A stretch of 64,000 nt of DNA from Bacillota bacterium (GTDB taxonomy: Bacteria; Bacillota; Clostridia; Christensenellales; Pumilibacteraceae). Location of the stretch: positions 1 through 64,000 of the forward strand of contig WRAY01000010.1 of NCBI GenBank assembly GCA_009779975.1, written 5' to 3'. Made by a program: the position numbers and the translations under genes. Shown here piece by piece: positions 25,364 through 33,661 of this stretch. The notes under the pieces are model-generated. The model did no database searches, had not been told where the DNA came from, and was given only the letters and a program-made list of their open reading frames with translations. Within the stretch, counting starts at the first letter, position 1. Each line of letters starts with the position of its first letter.

Positions 25364-26455
25364 ATGAACAATTTAATTGATATAAAAAATGAATTTGATT
25401 TGAAGATTCAGGTTGCAGCGACGAGCGAGGAACTTGATTCTGTTAGGATTGAATTTTTGGGAAAGAAGGGTAAGGTTCAAGAACTTCTCAACGGTCTTGG
25501 GGCTGTTCCGAAAGAGGAAAGAAAGGACAGGGGACAGGCGTTGAATGAGTTGAAGAATGCCATTCAAACTGAGATTGAACAAAAAGGTGTTCGTATTAAA
25601 GTGGCGGAACTTCAAGAAAAAGTTGCAAAAACACCTGTTTATGATGCTTCGCTTCCTTATGAGGCAAAGTGTGGTTCACTTCATCCGATAACTCTAATCA
25701 CAAATGAACTCGAAGATATTTTCGCTTCATTCGGTTTTTCTGTTGAGGACTATTCTGAAGTTGTTTCTGACTTTGAATGTTTTACTTCATTAAATATACC
25801 CGAGCATCATCCGGCAAGAGATATGCAGGATACATTTTATCTTGAGGATAGTGATAGTGGTCAGTGTGATGGTGAAATTAAATTGTCATCCACTGACCGC
25901 CGACCACCGATCACTGACCACCAAAAATTACTAAAAACCCACACTTCCGCTGCTCAAAATTCACTCATGAAAAAGTATGGTGCGCCGCTTCGTGCTATAT
26001 TTCCAGGGCGTTGTTTTCGCAATGAAGCAACGGATGCAACTCATGAGAACACATTTTTTCAAATGGAAGGCATGATGATTGACGAGGGTGTGTCTATTTC
26101 CAATTTGATTTATTTCATGAAAACTATGCTTTCAAAAGTTTTTGAAAGAGATGTTGAGGTTAGACTTCGTCCCGGGTATTTCCCATTTGTTGAGCCGGGG
26201 TTTGAGTTGGATATTAAATGTTTGATATGTGGCGGTGAGAAATGTGCAAGTTGCAAACATTCTGGCTGGCTTGAGTTATGTCCATGCGGAATGATTCATC
26301 CGAATGTTTTGAAACAAGGCGGTATCGACACAGAAAAATTCAGCGGTTTTGCTTTTGGTTTGGGCTTAACAAGACTTGCAATGATGAAGTATGGCGTCAA
26401 AGACATCAGGGTCTTTAATGGGGGGAGGATAGAAGAGTTGAAAATAGGCAAATAA
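25364..26455 (+). CDS. pheS: Phenylalanyl-tRNA synthetase alpha subunit
   Basis: The catalytic class II subunit of the alpha2-beta2 enzyme, 363 aa. Coiled N-terminal arm, then LHPITLI, DYSEVVSDFECF, HHPARDMQDTFY, THTSAAQ, FPGRCFRNEATDATHENTFFQMEG (motif 2 region, shown as parts), RPGYFPFVEPG and a motif 3 FAFGLGLTRLAMMKYG. Between DTFYLED and KLLKTHTSAAQ lies an extra segment of about 30 aa (TDRRPPITDHQ) produced by a repeat insertion; elsewhere in the family this loop is very short. The region FDIKCLICGGEKCASCKHSG (residues approximate) has a Cys-rich loop. It is separated from pheT by an AT-rich palindrome. Confidence 0.95.
   Translation: MNNLIDIKNEFDLKIQVAATSEELDSVRIEFLGKKGKVQELLNGLGAVPKEERKDRGQALNELKNAIQTEIEQKGVRIKVAELQEKVAKTPVYDASLPYEAKCGSLHPITLITNELEDIFASFGFSVEDYSEVVSDFECFTSLNIPEHHPARDMQDTFYLEDSDSGQCDGEIKLSSTDRRPPITDHQKLLKTHTSAAQNSLMKKYGAPLRAIFPGRCFRNEATDATHENTFFQMEGMMIDEGVSISNLIYFMKTMLSKVFERDVEVRLRPGYFPFVEPGFELDIKCLICGGEKCASCKHSGWLELCPCGMIHPNVLKQGGIDTEKFSGFAFGLGLTRLAMMKYGVKDIRVFNGGRIEELKIGK
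25850..25927 (+). repeat. Heptamer-type repeat insertion in pheS
   Basis: GATAGTGGTCAGTGTGATGG and CCACTGACCGCCGACCACCG with ATCACTGACCACC form an imperfect inverted repeat. It is read in frame as TDRRPPITDHQ, related to the gltX and hutU tails. Confidence 0.75.
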
Positions 26456-26458
26456 CAA

Positions 26459-26563
26459 GTGATTTTAAATTGCAAATTACAATGTACAAATTACAAATGA
26501 GGACAAATTAATTTATCAATATTTGTAATTTATTTTGATTTGTAATTTATTTTAAAAGGATAA
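26459..26563. repeat. AT-rich palindrome between pheS and pheT
   Basis: AAATTGCAAATTACAATGTAC and TTTGTAATTTATTTTGATTTG arms surround a TTAATTTATCAAT spacer. The right arm runs to within a few bases of the pheT SD (AAAAGGA). Confidence 0.65.
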
Positions 26564-26571
26564 ACTAAAGT

Positions 26572-29112
26572 ATGAAGATCTCGATTAACTGGCTAAAAGA
26601 CTTCGTTGATATTAAAGACAACGAAATAGAGAAACTACTCGAAAATTTTACTCTGCGTGTTGCGGAAGTGGATAGCGTTTTTTATTTGGGAAAGAACATT
26701 AACAGCATTGTTGTCGGTGAAATTATTGAGTGTGAGAAAGCGCCTAATTCGAAAAAGTTGTCGCTTTGCAAGGTTTGTGTCGGCGGCAAAACTCCGCTTG
26801 ATATTGTTTGCGGAGCGCCTAATGCGCGAAAAGGGTTAAAGACTGCAATTGCTTTAGAGGGTGCTGTTTTGCCCGGTGATTTGGTTATAAAACCGACAAC
26901 AGTTGCCGGATATCCGTCTAACGGAATGTGCTGCGGACCTGATGAATTAGGAATTGGTCACAGTGACGGCATTTTGGAACTGACTGAACAAGACTTAACG
27001 GTTAACGGAAAGAAAGTCAAAAACGGGACAGACATAAAACAAGTTCTTCCGATTGAAGATGTTGTTTTCGAAATTGACAACAAAAGTTTGACAAATCGCC
27101 CCGATATGTGGGGGATTTATGGTGTTGCAAGAGAAGTTGCGGCGATATTGGATAAGCCTCTAAAAGAGTTGCAAAAAGAAAAACTGCCTGTTGTGAGAGC
27201 GACTGACCGTTCTGCAATGGGAACATATGTCGGGGGAGAAGGTCGTCCTATTGAAATTTGTGAAGGTGTTCACAGGTATAGTTGCATAACGATTGAAAAT
27301 ATTACAGGGAGCAGGAAACAGGAAACAGGGAATGGTGAAAATGAGTTTATCAATCACCAATTATTAATCACTAACCACCAATCACCAACTACCCCGCTCT
27401 ATATACAGATAAGAATGCATTATGTCGGGCAACGGTCTATCAATCTACTTGCGGATTTAACTAACTATGTCATGCTGGAAATGGGACAACCTATGCACGC
27501 ATTCGACAAAAAGCATATTGGAGTTTTGAGCGTTCAAAACAACTTTGAAGGCGAATTCGAAACTCTTGACAACACAAAAAGAAACATTGACAAGGGCATG
27601 ATGATGATTATGTCAGAGGGCACTCCTGTTGCGGTTGCGGGTGTTATAGGCGGCTTAGAGAGTGCTACAGAAGTTGGCACCAATGCAATAGTTTTGGAGA
27701 GTGCAACATTTTGTCCTGTTTCGGTTCGAAAAACTTCCAACAAACTAGGGGTGAGAACAGATTCATCCGCCCGCTTTGAAAAGACCCTTGACCCTGAACT
27801 GACGATGCAGGCGATTGCAAGATTTGTTCACCTATTAAAAAATATTGTCCCCGATATTAATGTCAGCGATTTGCATGATACTTGGGCAAAAAAATATCCA
27901 GAAATAAAAGTAATCTTGACAAAAGACTATATCAACCGCATCACAGGCATTGACATTAAGAAGGATAAAATCATCTCAATCCTTACTTCACTAGGTTTCA
28001 TCGTTAAATATAATGAAACAAAAAAATCATTTGAAGTGAAAGTCCCATCATGGAGAAGAACAAAAGATATTTCAATAAAAGAGGACATCATTGAAGAAAT
28101 TTCAAGAATATACGGCTATGATAACTTCAAGCCAATACCTCCTTTATTTTCAATTCAGAATTATGGAAAAAATAAATTTGATATCAATTCAGAATTAAAC
28201 AAATATGTCCCCCAATCCTCCCGTCTTGTTCGTCGAATAAAAAACATTTTGGTTGACAAGTTCTCGCTAAACGAAATTCATTCTTATATTTGGCAAGATG
28301 CTAAAAAATTAAAAAAATTAGGTATTGAAGTTGAAAAAAACATTCGCATTCAAAACGCTCAAAATTCGGAAAACGACACTTTGAGAAAAACAATCGTTTC
28401 ATCGCTTTTACCTGTTGTCTATGAAAACAGGTTCTATGACGATGAGTTCGGAGTGTTTGAAATCGGGAGAATTTTTGACCGTGAAGACAGACAAATAAAA
28501 GAAGAGATGAGTTTAGGTTGTGTTCTTTTGTCAAAAACAAAAAAAGAAAAAGAATTATTTAATGAGGCAGTCCGCATAATAAAATATATACTAAAAGACA
28601 CAAAAGGTATATCTCCGCATTTTATTTTAGACACTGAGGCAACATTTAAAAAAGAATATGAGCATCCGAAAAATTTCTATATCATCTGCACTGAAGAAGA
28701 GCCGGTCGGAATTTTGAACTTGGTTCACCCTAATATCAAAGACGAGATTGACAAAAACGCATCAATAGTTTGTTTTGAACTCTATTTCAATGCTTTCGGA
28801 GTGAAAGAAAAGGGCAAAGAAAAAATCTCTGAAGTTTCAAAATATCCATCCATGTCCTATGACTTAACTCTTATTATGAACAAAAATATTTTGTTTTGTG
28901 ATATTGAAAACGCATGGGCGAACGCTGATATTGAAGCACTAAAAAAAGTTGAAGTCATTGATTTATTTGAAAAAGATGAAAAAATTAATGCATTAACACT
29001 AAGATTTCACTTTTCACTGCAAGAGCGTAGTTTGACCCAAGAAGAAGTGAATTCGGCAATGGAAGAGGTAAGAGAGAGATTAGAGGAAAGAGGAGTTAGA
29101 TTTAATGCATAA
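26572..29112 (+). CDS. pheT: Phenylalanyl-tRNA synthetase beta subunit
   Basis: The 846-aa beta subunit, about 40 aa longer than usual. In order: N-terminal SINWLKDFVDI; tRNA-binding OB domain (VVGEIIECEKAPNSKKLSLCKV); B3/B4 editing domain; B5 domain; a degenerate class II core; and the C-terminal anticodon-binding FDX domain (SKYPSMSYDLTLIMN). The extra length lies at residues about 245-275, where a repeat encodes SRKQETG and ITNHQSPTT between IENITG and LYIQIRMHYVGQRSIN. AAAAGGA precedes the ATG. Its last 33 nt overlap a small antisense ORF (29080-29208). Confidence 0.95.
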   Translation: MKISINWLKDFVDIKDNEIEKLLENFTLRVAEVDSVFYLGKNINSIVVGEIIECEKAPNSKKLSLCKVCVGGKTPLDIVCGAPNARKGLKTAIALEGAVLPGDLVIKPTTVAGYPSNGMCCGPDELGIGHSDGILELTEQDLTVNGKKVKNGTDIKQVLPIEDVVFEIDNKSLTNRPDMWGIYGVAREVAAILDKPLKELQKEKLPVVRATDRSAMGTYVGGEGRPIEICEGVHRYSCITIENITGSRKQETGNGENEFINHQLLITNHQSPTTPLYIQIRMHYVGQRSINLLADLTNYVMLEMGQPMHAFDKKHIGVLSVQNNFEGEFETLDNTKRNIDKGMMMIMSEGTPVAVAGVIGGLESATEVGTNAIVLESATFCPVSVRKTSNKLGVRTDSSARFEKTLDPELTMQAIARFVHLLKNIVPDINVSDLHDTWAKKYPEIKVILTKDYINRITGIDIKKDKIISILTSLGFIVKYNETKKSFEVKVPSWRRTKDISIKEDIIEEISRIYGYDNFKPIPPLFSIQNYGKNKFDINSELNKYVPQSSRLVRRIKNILVDKFSLNEIHSYIWQDAKKLKKLGIEVEKNIRIQNAQNSENDTLRKTIVSSLLPVVYENRFYDDEFGVFEIGRIFDREDRQIKEEMSLGCVLLSKTKKEKELFNEAVRIIKYILKDTKGISPHFILDTEATFKKEYEHPKNFYIICTEEEPVGILNLVHPNIKDEIDKNASIVCFELYFNAFGVKEKGKEKISEVSKYPSMSYDLTLIMNKNILFCDIENAWANADIEALKKVEVIDLFEKDEKINALTLRFHFSLQERSLTQEEVNSAMEEVRERLEERGVRFNA
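27304..27394 (+). repeat. Heptamer-type repeat insertion in pheT
   Basis: Two units: GCAGGAAACAGGAAACAGGG (microsatellite-like), and a heptamer run with CAATCACCAATTATTAATCA, then CTAACCACCAATCACCAAC. The latter reads ITNHQSPTT, the same peptide as in mnmE and hutI. Confidence 0.8.
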
Positions 29113-29208
29113 AATTGCAAGGAAAATGCTATTACGATAAATCTTCAATCCGCTCTTTTTATAATAAGCAAAATAATGTTCACAGTGTTTACAATTAGTT
29201 TTTTTCAT
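29080..29208 (-). CDS. Possible 42-aa Cys-containing small protein, antisense to the pheT end
   Basis: It begins MKKTNCKHCEHYFAYYKKSG after AAGGAG with 6-nt spacing. The CxxC at the N-terminus recalls a small zinc-binding peptide. It is divergent from the XRE gene at 29253, across a TGCTAGAAATTTAGCA palindrome, and this layout matches the other XRE/partner cassettes. The second half overlaps pheT and looks less protein-like, so the true gene may be a truncated copy. Confidence 0.4.
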   Translation of the reverse strand: MKKTNCKHCEHYFAYYKKSGLKIYRNSIFLAILCIKSNSSFL

Positions 29209-29252
29209 ATTAATCTCCTTTGCTAGAAATTTAGCATGATATTTTTAGGACT
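29209..29252. promoter_or_regulatory. Palindromic operator before the XRE gene at 29253
   Basis: TGCTAGAAATTTAGCA at 29221-29236 has inverted TGCTA/TAGCA arms. It sits between the divergent small ORF (SD at about 29214-29219 on the minus strand) and the XRE start. A GATATT -10 candidate lies at 29238-29243. Confidence 0.5.
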
Positions 29253-29468
29253 ATGAGCATGGAAATTTTCGTCAAAAGATTGAATGAATTAATAAAAGAA
29301 AGAGGAATAACTCGCTATAGGTTATCTAAGGATTTAGGCGTAAATAAACAGACAATTACTTTTTGGGTTGATGGAATAAATGAACCTAAAATATTCTATT
29401 TATATAAACTATCAAAATATTTTGATGTTTCAGCAGATTATTTATTGGGTTTGTCGGACGATATATAA
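29253..29468 (+). CDS. Tiny XRE-family HTH repressor
   Basis: 71 aa (or 69 from the second ATG at 29259). HTH: LIKERGITRYRLSKDLGV, NKQTITFWVDGINEPK, and the tail FDVSADYLLGLSDD. It is the only one of the eight whose recognition helix starts NKQTITFWV. It is probably autoregulated through the palindrome just upstream. A strong bidirectional terminator follows. Confidence 0.83.
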   Translation: MSMEIFVKRLNELIKERGITRYRLSKDLGVNKQTITFWVDGINEPKIFYLYKLSKYFDVSADYLLGLSDDI

Positions 29469-29490
29469 TGTAGGTATGATATATTACTAC

Positions 29491-29533
29491 AAAAAAAGGT
29501 GAAGAGTTCTAGTTGAACTTTTCACCTTTTTTT
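29491..29533. terminator. Bidirectional terminator
   Basis: AAAAAAAGGTGAA (29491-29503) pairs with TTCACCTTTTTTT (29521-29533), and an inner AGTTC/GAACT extends the stem. It serves the XRE gene and the convergent ankyrin gene. Confidence 0.85.
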
Positions 29534-29542
29534 TTACTCAAA

Positions 29543-30514
29543 TTATTCAACGACAACTTTTTTTCTTGTTGTGGTTGGATTTTCTTTCAGCCATGCGAGC
29601 AACTTGAAATTGTTGTCATCAATTGCATTTTCAACAAGTGTTTTTCCGTTGTAACTATCGCTTGGACCATAGCCGTGTTCAAACAGAAATTTTATTCCGT
29701 TAGTGTTATTATACATTGCGCTTCTTGCTGCTCGTTCTAAATAGAGCGGATGAGCGCCGTCTTTTCCTTCTTCCGATTTGTAGAAATCATATCCGATTTT
29801 TTCCAAAATATGCAGAACCTCAAAGTGACCGGCATATAACGCTTCGCCAACCGCTTTGTCTGTCGGCACTCTCAAATCAGAGTGTTTAAGAATATATTCA
29901 AGCGTCAGCCACTCATTGCTTCTAACCGCACTGTCAAATGCCTCTTGGTCTATCCATTTGTTGTGCATTTCAATGAACGCTAATATATCAAAGTGTTCAC
30001 GGACAACAACTTCGCAAATTATTCGAGCGCCGACAATATTTGCAACTTCATAGTGCGAAATGTTAAACCTTGCCAAAAGATTAAGAAGTCTTGGCAATTT
30101 TCCTTGAACACACATTGCGTTTATGTAAGGCTCAAGCAACTTGTGCTTTTGAGACGGGTCAAGGTCAATGAGTGTCTTGAGTAGTCCAAAATATAATTCT
30201 TCATGCTCATCGTCTTTATAACCCTTAAAATCTATCATTTTCGCAACATATGAATATGCAACAGGAACTTTCAGAATGCCATTTTCAATAAGGAACTTGA
30301 CAACATCAAATTTCAATTCTTTCGCAGCGACCAAAAGGGCTTTTGCGTTTGAGTGTGTCACTTCGCCGCCTTGGGAGATAATGTCTTTTAGTGTATCAAT
30401 GCAAGTATTTTTCTCTCTGCATTCATTAACTAAAACTTCGCCCAACGCTTTGATGCGGGCTTTTTCAAGTTGCTTTTCTCTTAGTAATTGTAGTTTATCA
30501 ATTTTTTTAGACAT
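29543..30514 (-). CDS. Ankyrin-repeat-like protein
   Basis: A 323-aa protein with an initial basic helix (MSKKIDKLQLLREKQLEKAR) followed by degenerate ankyrin repeats: HSNAKALLVAAKELKFDVVK, then FLIENG; AVRSNEWLTLEYILKHSDL; VGEALYAGHFEVLHILEKIG; LERAARSAMYNNTNGIKFLF, then EHG; and LVENAIDDNNFKLLAWLKEN. It lacks a signal peptide and TM segments, so it is cytosolic and probably a protein-binding scaffold. The SD is GGAG. It lies downstream of htpG on the same strand, 84 bp away, but a repeat sits between them. No specific partner can be named. Confidence 0.75.
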   Translation of the reverse strand: MSKKIDKLQLLREKQLEKARIKALGEVLVNECREKNTCIDTLKDIISQGGEVTHSNAKALLVAAKELKFDVVKFLIENGILKVPVAYSYVAKMIDFKGYKDDEHEELYFGLLKTLIDLDPSQKHKLLEPYINAMCVQGKLPRLLNLLARFNISHYEVANIVGARIICEVVVREHFDILAFIEMHNKWIDQEAFDSAVRSNEWLTLEYILKHSDLRVPTDKAVGEALYAGHFEVLHILEKIGYDFYKSEEGKDGAHPLYLERAARSAMYNNTNGIKFLFEHGYGPSDSYNGKTLVENAIDDNNFKLLAWLKENPTTTRKKVVVE

Positions 30515-30539
30515 GATGTATTAAAATCTCCGATTTTAT

Positions 30540-30594
30540 GAGTGATTGGTGGACAGTGGGGGTTAAATTAAAAAATAATCTTACACTAATCACC
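30540..30594. repeat. Heptamer-type inverted repeat between htpG and the ankyrin gene
   Basis: GAGTGATTGGTGGACAGTGG on one side and CACTAATCACC on the other surround an AT-rich centre. It is the intergenic form of the element that is inserted in pheS, pheT, mnmE and hutI. Confidence 0.6.
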
Positions 30595-30598
30595 TTAT

Positions 30599-32542
30599 TT
30601 AAATTGTTCTTTGAACCAACTCGCTCAATTCTCCGCCGTCTACGGGCAGACCTACTCCCAGCATTGCGAGACTAAGCAGTAAATCTGAGTAGTTTCTTAA
30701 CAAACTATGGTCGTCTTTTAGTGCTTGCTGCATTTTTTGAAAGACTGAGTGGTTAGGGTTGATAAGTAGTATTTTTTTTGCTTTTGGCGGTTGTAGTTTT
30801 GAATTGGGTGAGGGGACTGAGCCAAGAACCTTTTCCATTTCTATTGTTATTTCGCCCTCGCTTGTCAGTGAAGTTGCATGGTCTAAAATTTTTGTTGAAA
30901 GGCGGACATCAAAAATTTTACCTTTGAGATGAGTTTTAATAAAGGTTAATAACTCTTTCGCTGTGTCTTCTTCTTTGAGCAATTCATCTTTTTCATCATT
31001 TGACAATTCAACAGCATCGGGGGAAGTGACAGGCAAAAACTTCTTTTCGCCATACTCCATTAAAACTTTCATGACAAATTCATCAATCTTGTCGTGAAGA
31101 AAAAGCACCTCATAACCTCTCTCTAAAACAGCACCGCAATGAACACTCTTTTTTATTTTCTCGGCACTTTCACCAACAGCGTAATAGATATATTCTTGTG
31201 AAACTCCCGCTCTTTCAACATATTCTTTGAGTGTTGTAAGTTTATTCTCATGTGATGAATTGAAGAGCAGCAAGTCTTTGAGACTGTCTTTGCGAACGCC
31301 GAAATGTTCATAAGAGCCAAACTTCAATGCCGTCCCGAATTCACGCCAAATCTTTTCATACAACTCTCTATCATTATCTAATGTTTTTCTGAATTCGTCA
31401 AGTATTTTTTTCTCTAAACTGCGAGATATTATTTTTAAATGCTTTGTGTGCTGCAAAATTTCTCTTGAAATATTTAGCGGCAAATCAGAACTGTCGACAA
31501 GTCCTTTGACAAACGAAAGATATTCCGGCAAAACATCACTGCATTTTTCCATGACTAAAACACCTTCGCAATATAGTTTTAGTCCATAAGAAATTTTTTC
31601 GCCTCTCATGAATTCGTCTGACAATTTTGACGGAATGAAAAGAAGCGTGTTATATGAAATTGTTCCTTCCATTGACGCAAAAATATGTTTAAGAGGGGGA
31701 GAGAAGTCAGAAAACTCCGTCATATAAAACTCGTTTAACTCTTCTTCCTTGACTTTAGATTTAGGTTTTTTCCAAATCGGAATCATGGAGTTGAGAGGGG
31801 GCTTTGTCTCGTTTGCCTTGGCTTTTTGTTTTTTTGAATTTTTGGTTTCCTTTGAGTTTTTTTCGACAACTTCAACTTCAATCGTTTCTTCAAGCCTTAT
31901 TGGGTAGCGAATATAATCACTATACTTTTTGACTAACTCTTCAATAGTATCATCGTTCAAAAATTGAGAATACCTAAAATCATCATCATCATCATGCAGC
32001 GTCAGAATTATAGTTATGCCTCCATTTTTGTCAAGAAGAAGTGATTGTTTTTCAGATAATTGTGTCGAGGATACTTTCTTGATGTCGTATCCGTCGACTC
32101 CATAACTTGTCCAGAGGAAAATTTCTTTTGAGTCAAACTTTTTTGAAACAACCTCAATTTTTTTTGCAACCATAAATGCCGAATAAAAACCGACACCAAA
32201 CTGCCCAATCTGCCCGGCATCTTTTGGATTTTCTTTTGCAATCTTTTGTTTAAATGCAAGCGTTCCGCTTTTTGCAATAGTCGAGAGATTCTCTTCCAAA
32301 TCACTCTCATCCATTCCGATCCCGCTGTCTTTTATAGTGATAGTTCTTGCGTCTTTATCGAGTGAAATAACAATCTCAAAATCAGCAGATGCCTTATCAT
32401 TAGTCAGCGACAGAAACTTTCTTTTATCCAAAGCGTCGGAAGAATTAGAAATCAACTCACGCAAAAAAATCTCCTTATTCGTGTAGATGGAGTTAATCAT
32501 GAGTTCAAGTAGTCTCTTCGATTCAGATTTAAATTCTTTCAT
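30599..32542 (-). CDS. htpG: Molecular chaperone HtpG (Hsp90)
   Basis: A dimeric ATP-dependent chaperone of 647 aa. N-terminal GHKL ATPase: LRELISNSSDALDKRKFLSL, DSGIGMDESDL and GQFGVGFYSAFMVA (lid and ATP contacts). The middle domain keeps the catalytic-loop region (SSDLPLNISREILQ). The charged linker at about 235-255 is Lys/Glu/Asn rich (ETKNSKKQKAKANETK). It lacks the MEEVD tail, as expected for bacteria. Its promoter is unusually close to the ATG. No HrcA CIRCE operator was seen, so heat control, if any, uses another route. Confidence 0.96.
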   Translation of the reverse strand: MKEFKSESKRLLELMINSIYTNKEIFLRELISNSSDALDKRKFLSLTNDKASADFEIVISLDKDARTITIKDSGIGMDESDLEENLSTIAKSGTLAFKQKIAKENPKDAGQIGQFGVGFYSAFMVAKKIEVVSKKFDSKEIFLWTSYGVDGYDIKKVSSTQLSEKQSLLLDKNGGITIILTLHDDDDDFRYSQFLNDDTIEELVKKYSDYIRYPIRLEETIEVEVVEKNSKETKNSKKQKAKANETKPPLNSMIPIWKKPKSKVKEEELNEFYMTEFSDFSPPLKHIFASMEGTISYNTLLFIPSKLSDEFMRGEKISYGLKLYCEGVLVMEKCSDVLPEYLSFVKGLVDSSDLPLNISREILQHTKHLKIISRSLEKKILDEFRKTLDNDRELYEKIWREFGTALKFGSYEHFGVRKDSLKDLLLFNSSHENKLTTLKEYVERAGVSQEYIYYAVGESAEKIKKSVHCGAVLERGYEVLFLHDKIDEFVMKVLMEYGEKKFLPVTSPDAVELSNDEKDELLKEEDTAKELLTFIKTHLKGKIFDVRLSTKILDHATSLTSEGEITIEMEKVLGSVPSPNSKLQPPKAKKILLINPNHSVFQKMQQALKDDHSLLRNYSDLLLSLAMLGVGLPVDGGELSELVQRTI

Positions 32543-32549
32543 ACTCTAC

Positions 32550-32578
32550 ATTTTACCACATTTTTAAAACTTCGTCAA
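32550..32578 (-). promoter_or_regulatory. Promoter of htpG, apparently leaderless
   Basis: On the minus strand: TTGACG, 17 nt, TAAAAT, then GTAGAGT (7 nt) and the ATG at 32542. No SD is present. Confidence 0.7.
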
Positions 32579-32648
32579 ATAAATTTAAATCACTATTTTG
32601 TCGAAACTTGGGCAAATTTTTAAAGTAAGGTTATCTGGTTTAATATAA

Positions 32649-32879
32649 TTAATAATCAGCAATTCCTAAAAGATAATCTGCCGATATATCATATAGTTTA
32701 CATAGAAATATAATTTGAGAATAGTTTAATTCAAAGATACCATTTTCAAAACGACTGTATTGCTGTTGAGTCATGAGCATGAGGCGAGCCACTTCAACTT
32801 GTGTTTTATTTGATACAACTCTACTTTCTTTTAATCTTTGTCCAACTGTTTTTTTAATATCTATGTCAATTTTTTTCAT
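32649..32879 (-). CDS. Tiny XRE-family HTH regulator (third of a tandem trio)
   Basis: 76 aa. HTH: RLKESRVVSNKTQVEVARLM, LMTQQQYSRFENGIFE, tail YDISADYLLGIADY. It is the 3'-most of three consecutive small XRE genes, 14 nt after the second. The recognition helix MTQQQYSRFENG differs from its neighbours, so the three should bind different DNA sites. Confidence 0.83.
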   Translation of the reverse strand: MKKIDIDIKKTVGQRLKESRVVSNKTQVEVARLMLMTQQQYSRFENGIFELNYSQIIFLCKLYDISADYLLGIADY

Positions 32880-32893
32880 GAATTTATTTTTAA

Positions 32894-33118
32894 TTATTGA
32901 AGTCCTAAAATTTCATCGGCAGAGATATCTAGTATTTCGCATAAACGGGTGAAAGTGATGAGGCTAGGAAGTTTATTTTTATTTTTGTAGTCCGTTAACA
33001 TTGAAACGGAAATGCCCACCTGTTTAGCAATAGCGGTATTTGTCATGCCGCTAAATTTTATCGCTTCAATAAGCCTTTTTCGAATTTGTTCCTGTTTTAT
33101 TTTTATCTCATCTACCAT
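32894..33118 (-). CDS. Tiny XRE-family HTH regulator (second of a tandem trio)
   Basis: 74 aa. HTH: AIKFSGMTNTAIAKQVGI, SVSMLTDYKNKNKLPS, tail LDISADEILGLQ. The start is 6 nt after the first gene's stop, so the trio is probably one transcript. There is no good SD, so translation may be coupled. Confidence 0.82.
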   Translation of the reverse strand: MVDEIKIKQEQIRKRLIEAIKFSGMTNTAIAKQVGISVSMLTDYKNKNKLPSLITFTRLCEILDISADEILGLQ

Positions 33119-33124
33119 ATTATT

Positions 33125-33337
33125 TTAATACAAATCCGTTCTTCCCAAGAGATAATCGGTTGTTACTTCAAAAAAATTTGCTAATTCTATTAATTCGTAA
33201 ATACTTGGTGAACTATAATCTCTTTCCCAATTTCCGATTGTATTGTATGTGACATGCATTGCTTTAGCCACATCGGACTGAAGCAATTCTTTTTCCAGTC
33301 GTAATTCCTTTAATCTTTTGTAAAATTTTCTTTCCAT
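33125..33337 (-). CDS. Tiny XRE-family HTH regulator (first of a tandem trio)
   Basis: 70 aa. HTH: LRLEKELLQSDVAKAMHV, TYNTIGNWERDYSSPS, tail FEVTTDYLLGRTDLY. It is divergent from a small Cys-rich frameshifted gene at 33442, whose promoter contains a repeated CGCAAGA (33363 and 33380 areas) that may be the operator. It leads the three-gene XRE run. Confidence 0.83.
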   Translation of the reverse strand: MERKFYKRLKELRLEKELLQSDVAKAMHVTYNTIGNWERDYSSPSIYELIELANFFEVTTDYLLGRTDLY

Positions 33338-33372
33338 TTATTAAAATATTATTATTTTATACCGCAAGATTA

Positions 33373-33401
33373 TTGACAACGCAAGAATCTTTCGGTATAA
33401 T
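33373..33401 (+). promoter_or_regulatory. Consensus promoter upstream of a small Cys-rich gene
   Basis: TTGACA (33373-33378), 17 nt, TATAAT (33396-33401). It is flanked by CGCAAGAT and CGCAAGAA repeats. The start codon at 33442 has its own SD (AAGGAG), so this transcript is leadered. Confidence 0.8.
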
Positions 33402-33441
33402 AATTATGATTGAATGAAAAAAATTATCAAGGAGTTAAATA

Positions 33442-33608
33442 ATGTTTAAAAAAGAAAACTGTGATTGCTTCGAGTGTTTATTTAATTACAAAAAAAATGT
33501 CAAGCACCGCTTAAAGAAAAATACGAAAAAGGGAATTGCAAAGTTTGCCTTTTGATAAAAGACGCTGAAAAAACTATTGAAGAAGTAAAAAAAGAATTAT
33601 ACGAATAA
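33442..33608 (+). pseudogene. Frameshifted small Cys-rich protein gene
   Basis: From an ATG with a good SD it reads MFKKENCDCFECLFNY, then runs into an A8 tract. The same frame goes on KKNVKHRLKKNTKKGIAKF and stops. Shifting frame at the A8 tract gives QKKCQAPLKEKYEKGNCKVC and then LLIKDAEKTIEEVKKELYE, with sensible charge pattern and a second CxxC. The intended product is thus about 55 aa with C-x-C-x2-C and C-x2-C motifs, a likely zinc-binding mini-protein. Indel, sequencing error, phase variation or slippage are all possible. It carries a strong promoter and pairs divergently with the XRE trio. Confidence 0.55.
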
Positions 33609-33617
33609 CATAAAAAA

Positions 33618-33648
33618 TTCCTTCGCTTCATATTGTGAAGCGAAGGAA
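33618..33648 (-). terminator. Terminator of the pur operon
   Basis: TTCCTTCGCTTCA (33618-33630) pairs with TGAAGCGAAGGAA (33636-33648), a perfect 13-bp stem. Read leftward it is followed by TTTTTTA, so it ends purA transcription. Confidence 0.88.
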
Positions 33649-33661
33649 AAAATGTCACTAT

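Noticed and set aside
32649-33337. Prophage immunity region
   Set aside because: Three XRE genes in tandem suggested a phage switch, but no integrase, structural, lysis or replication genes flank them.
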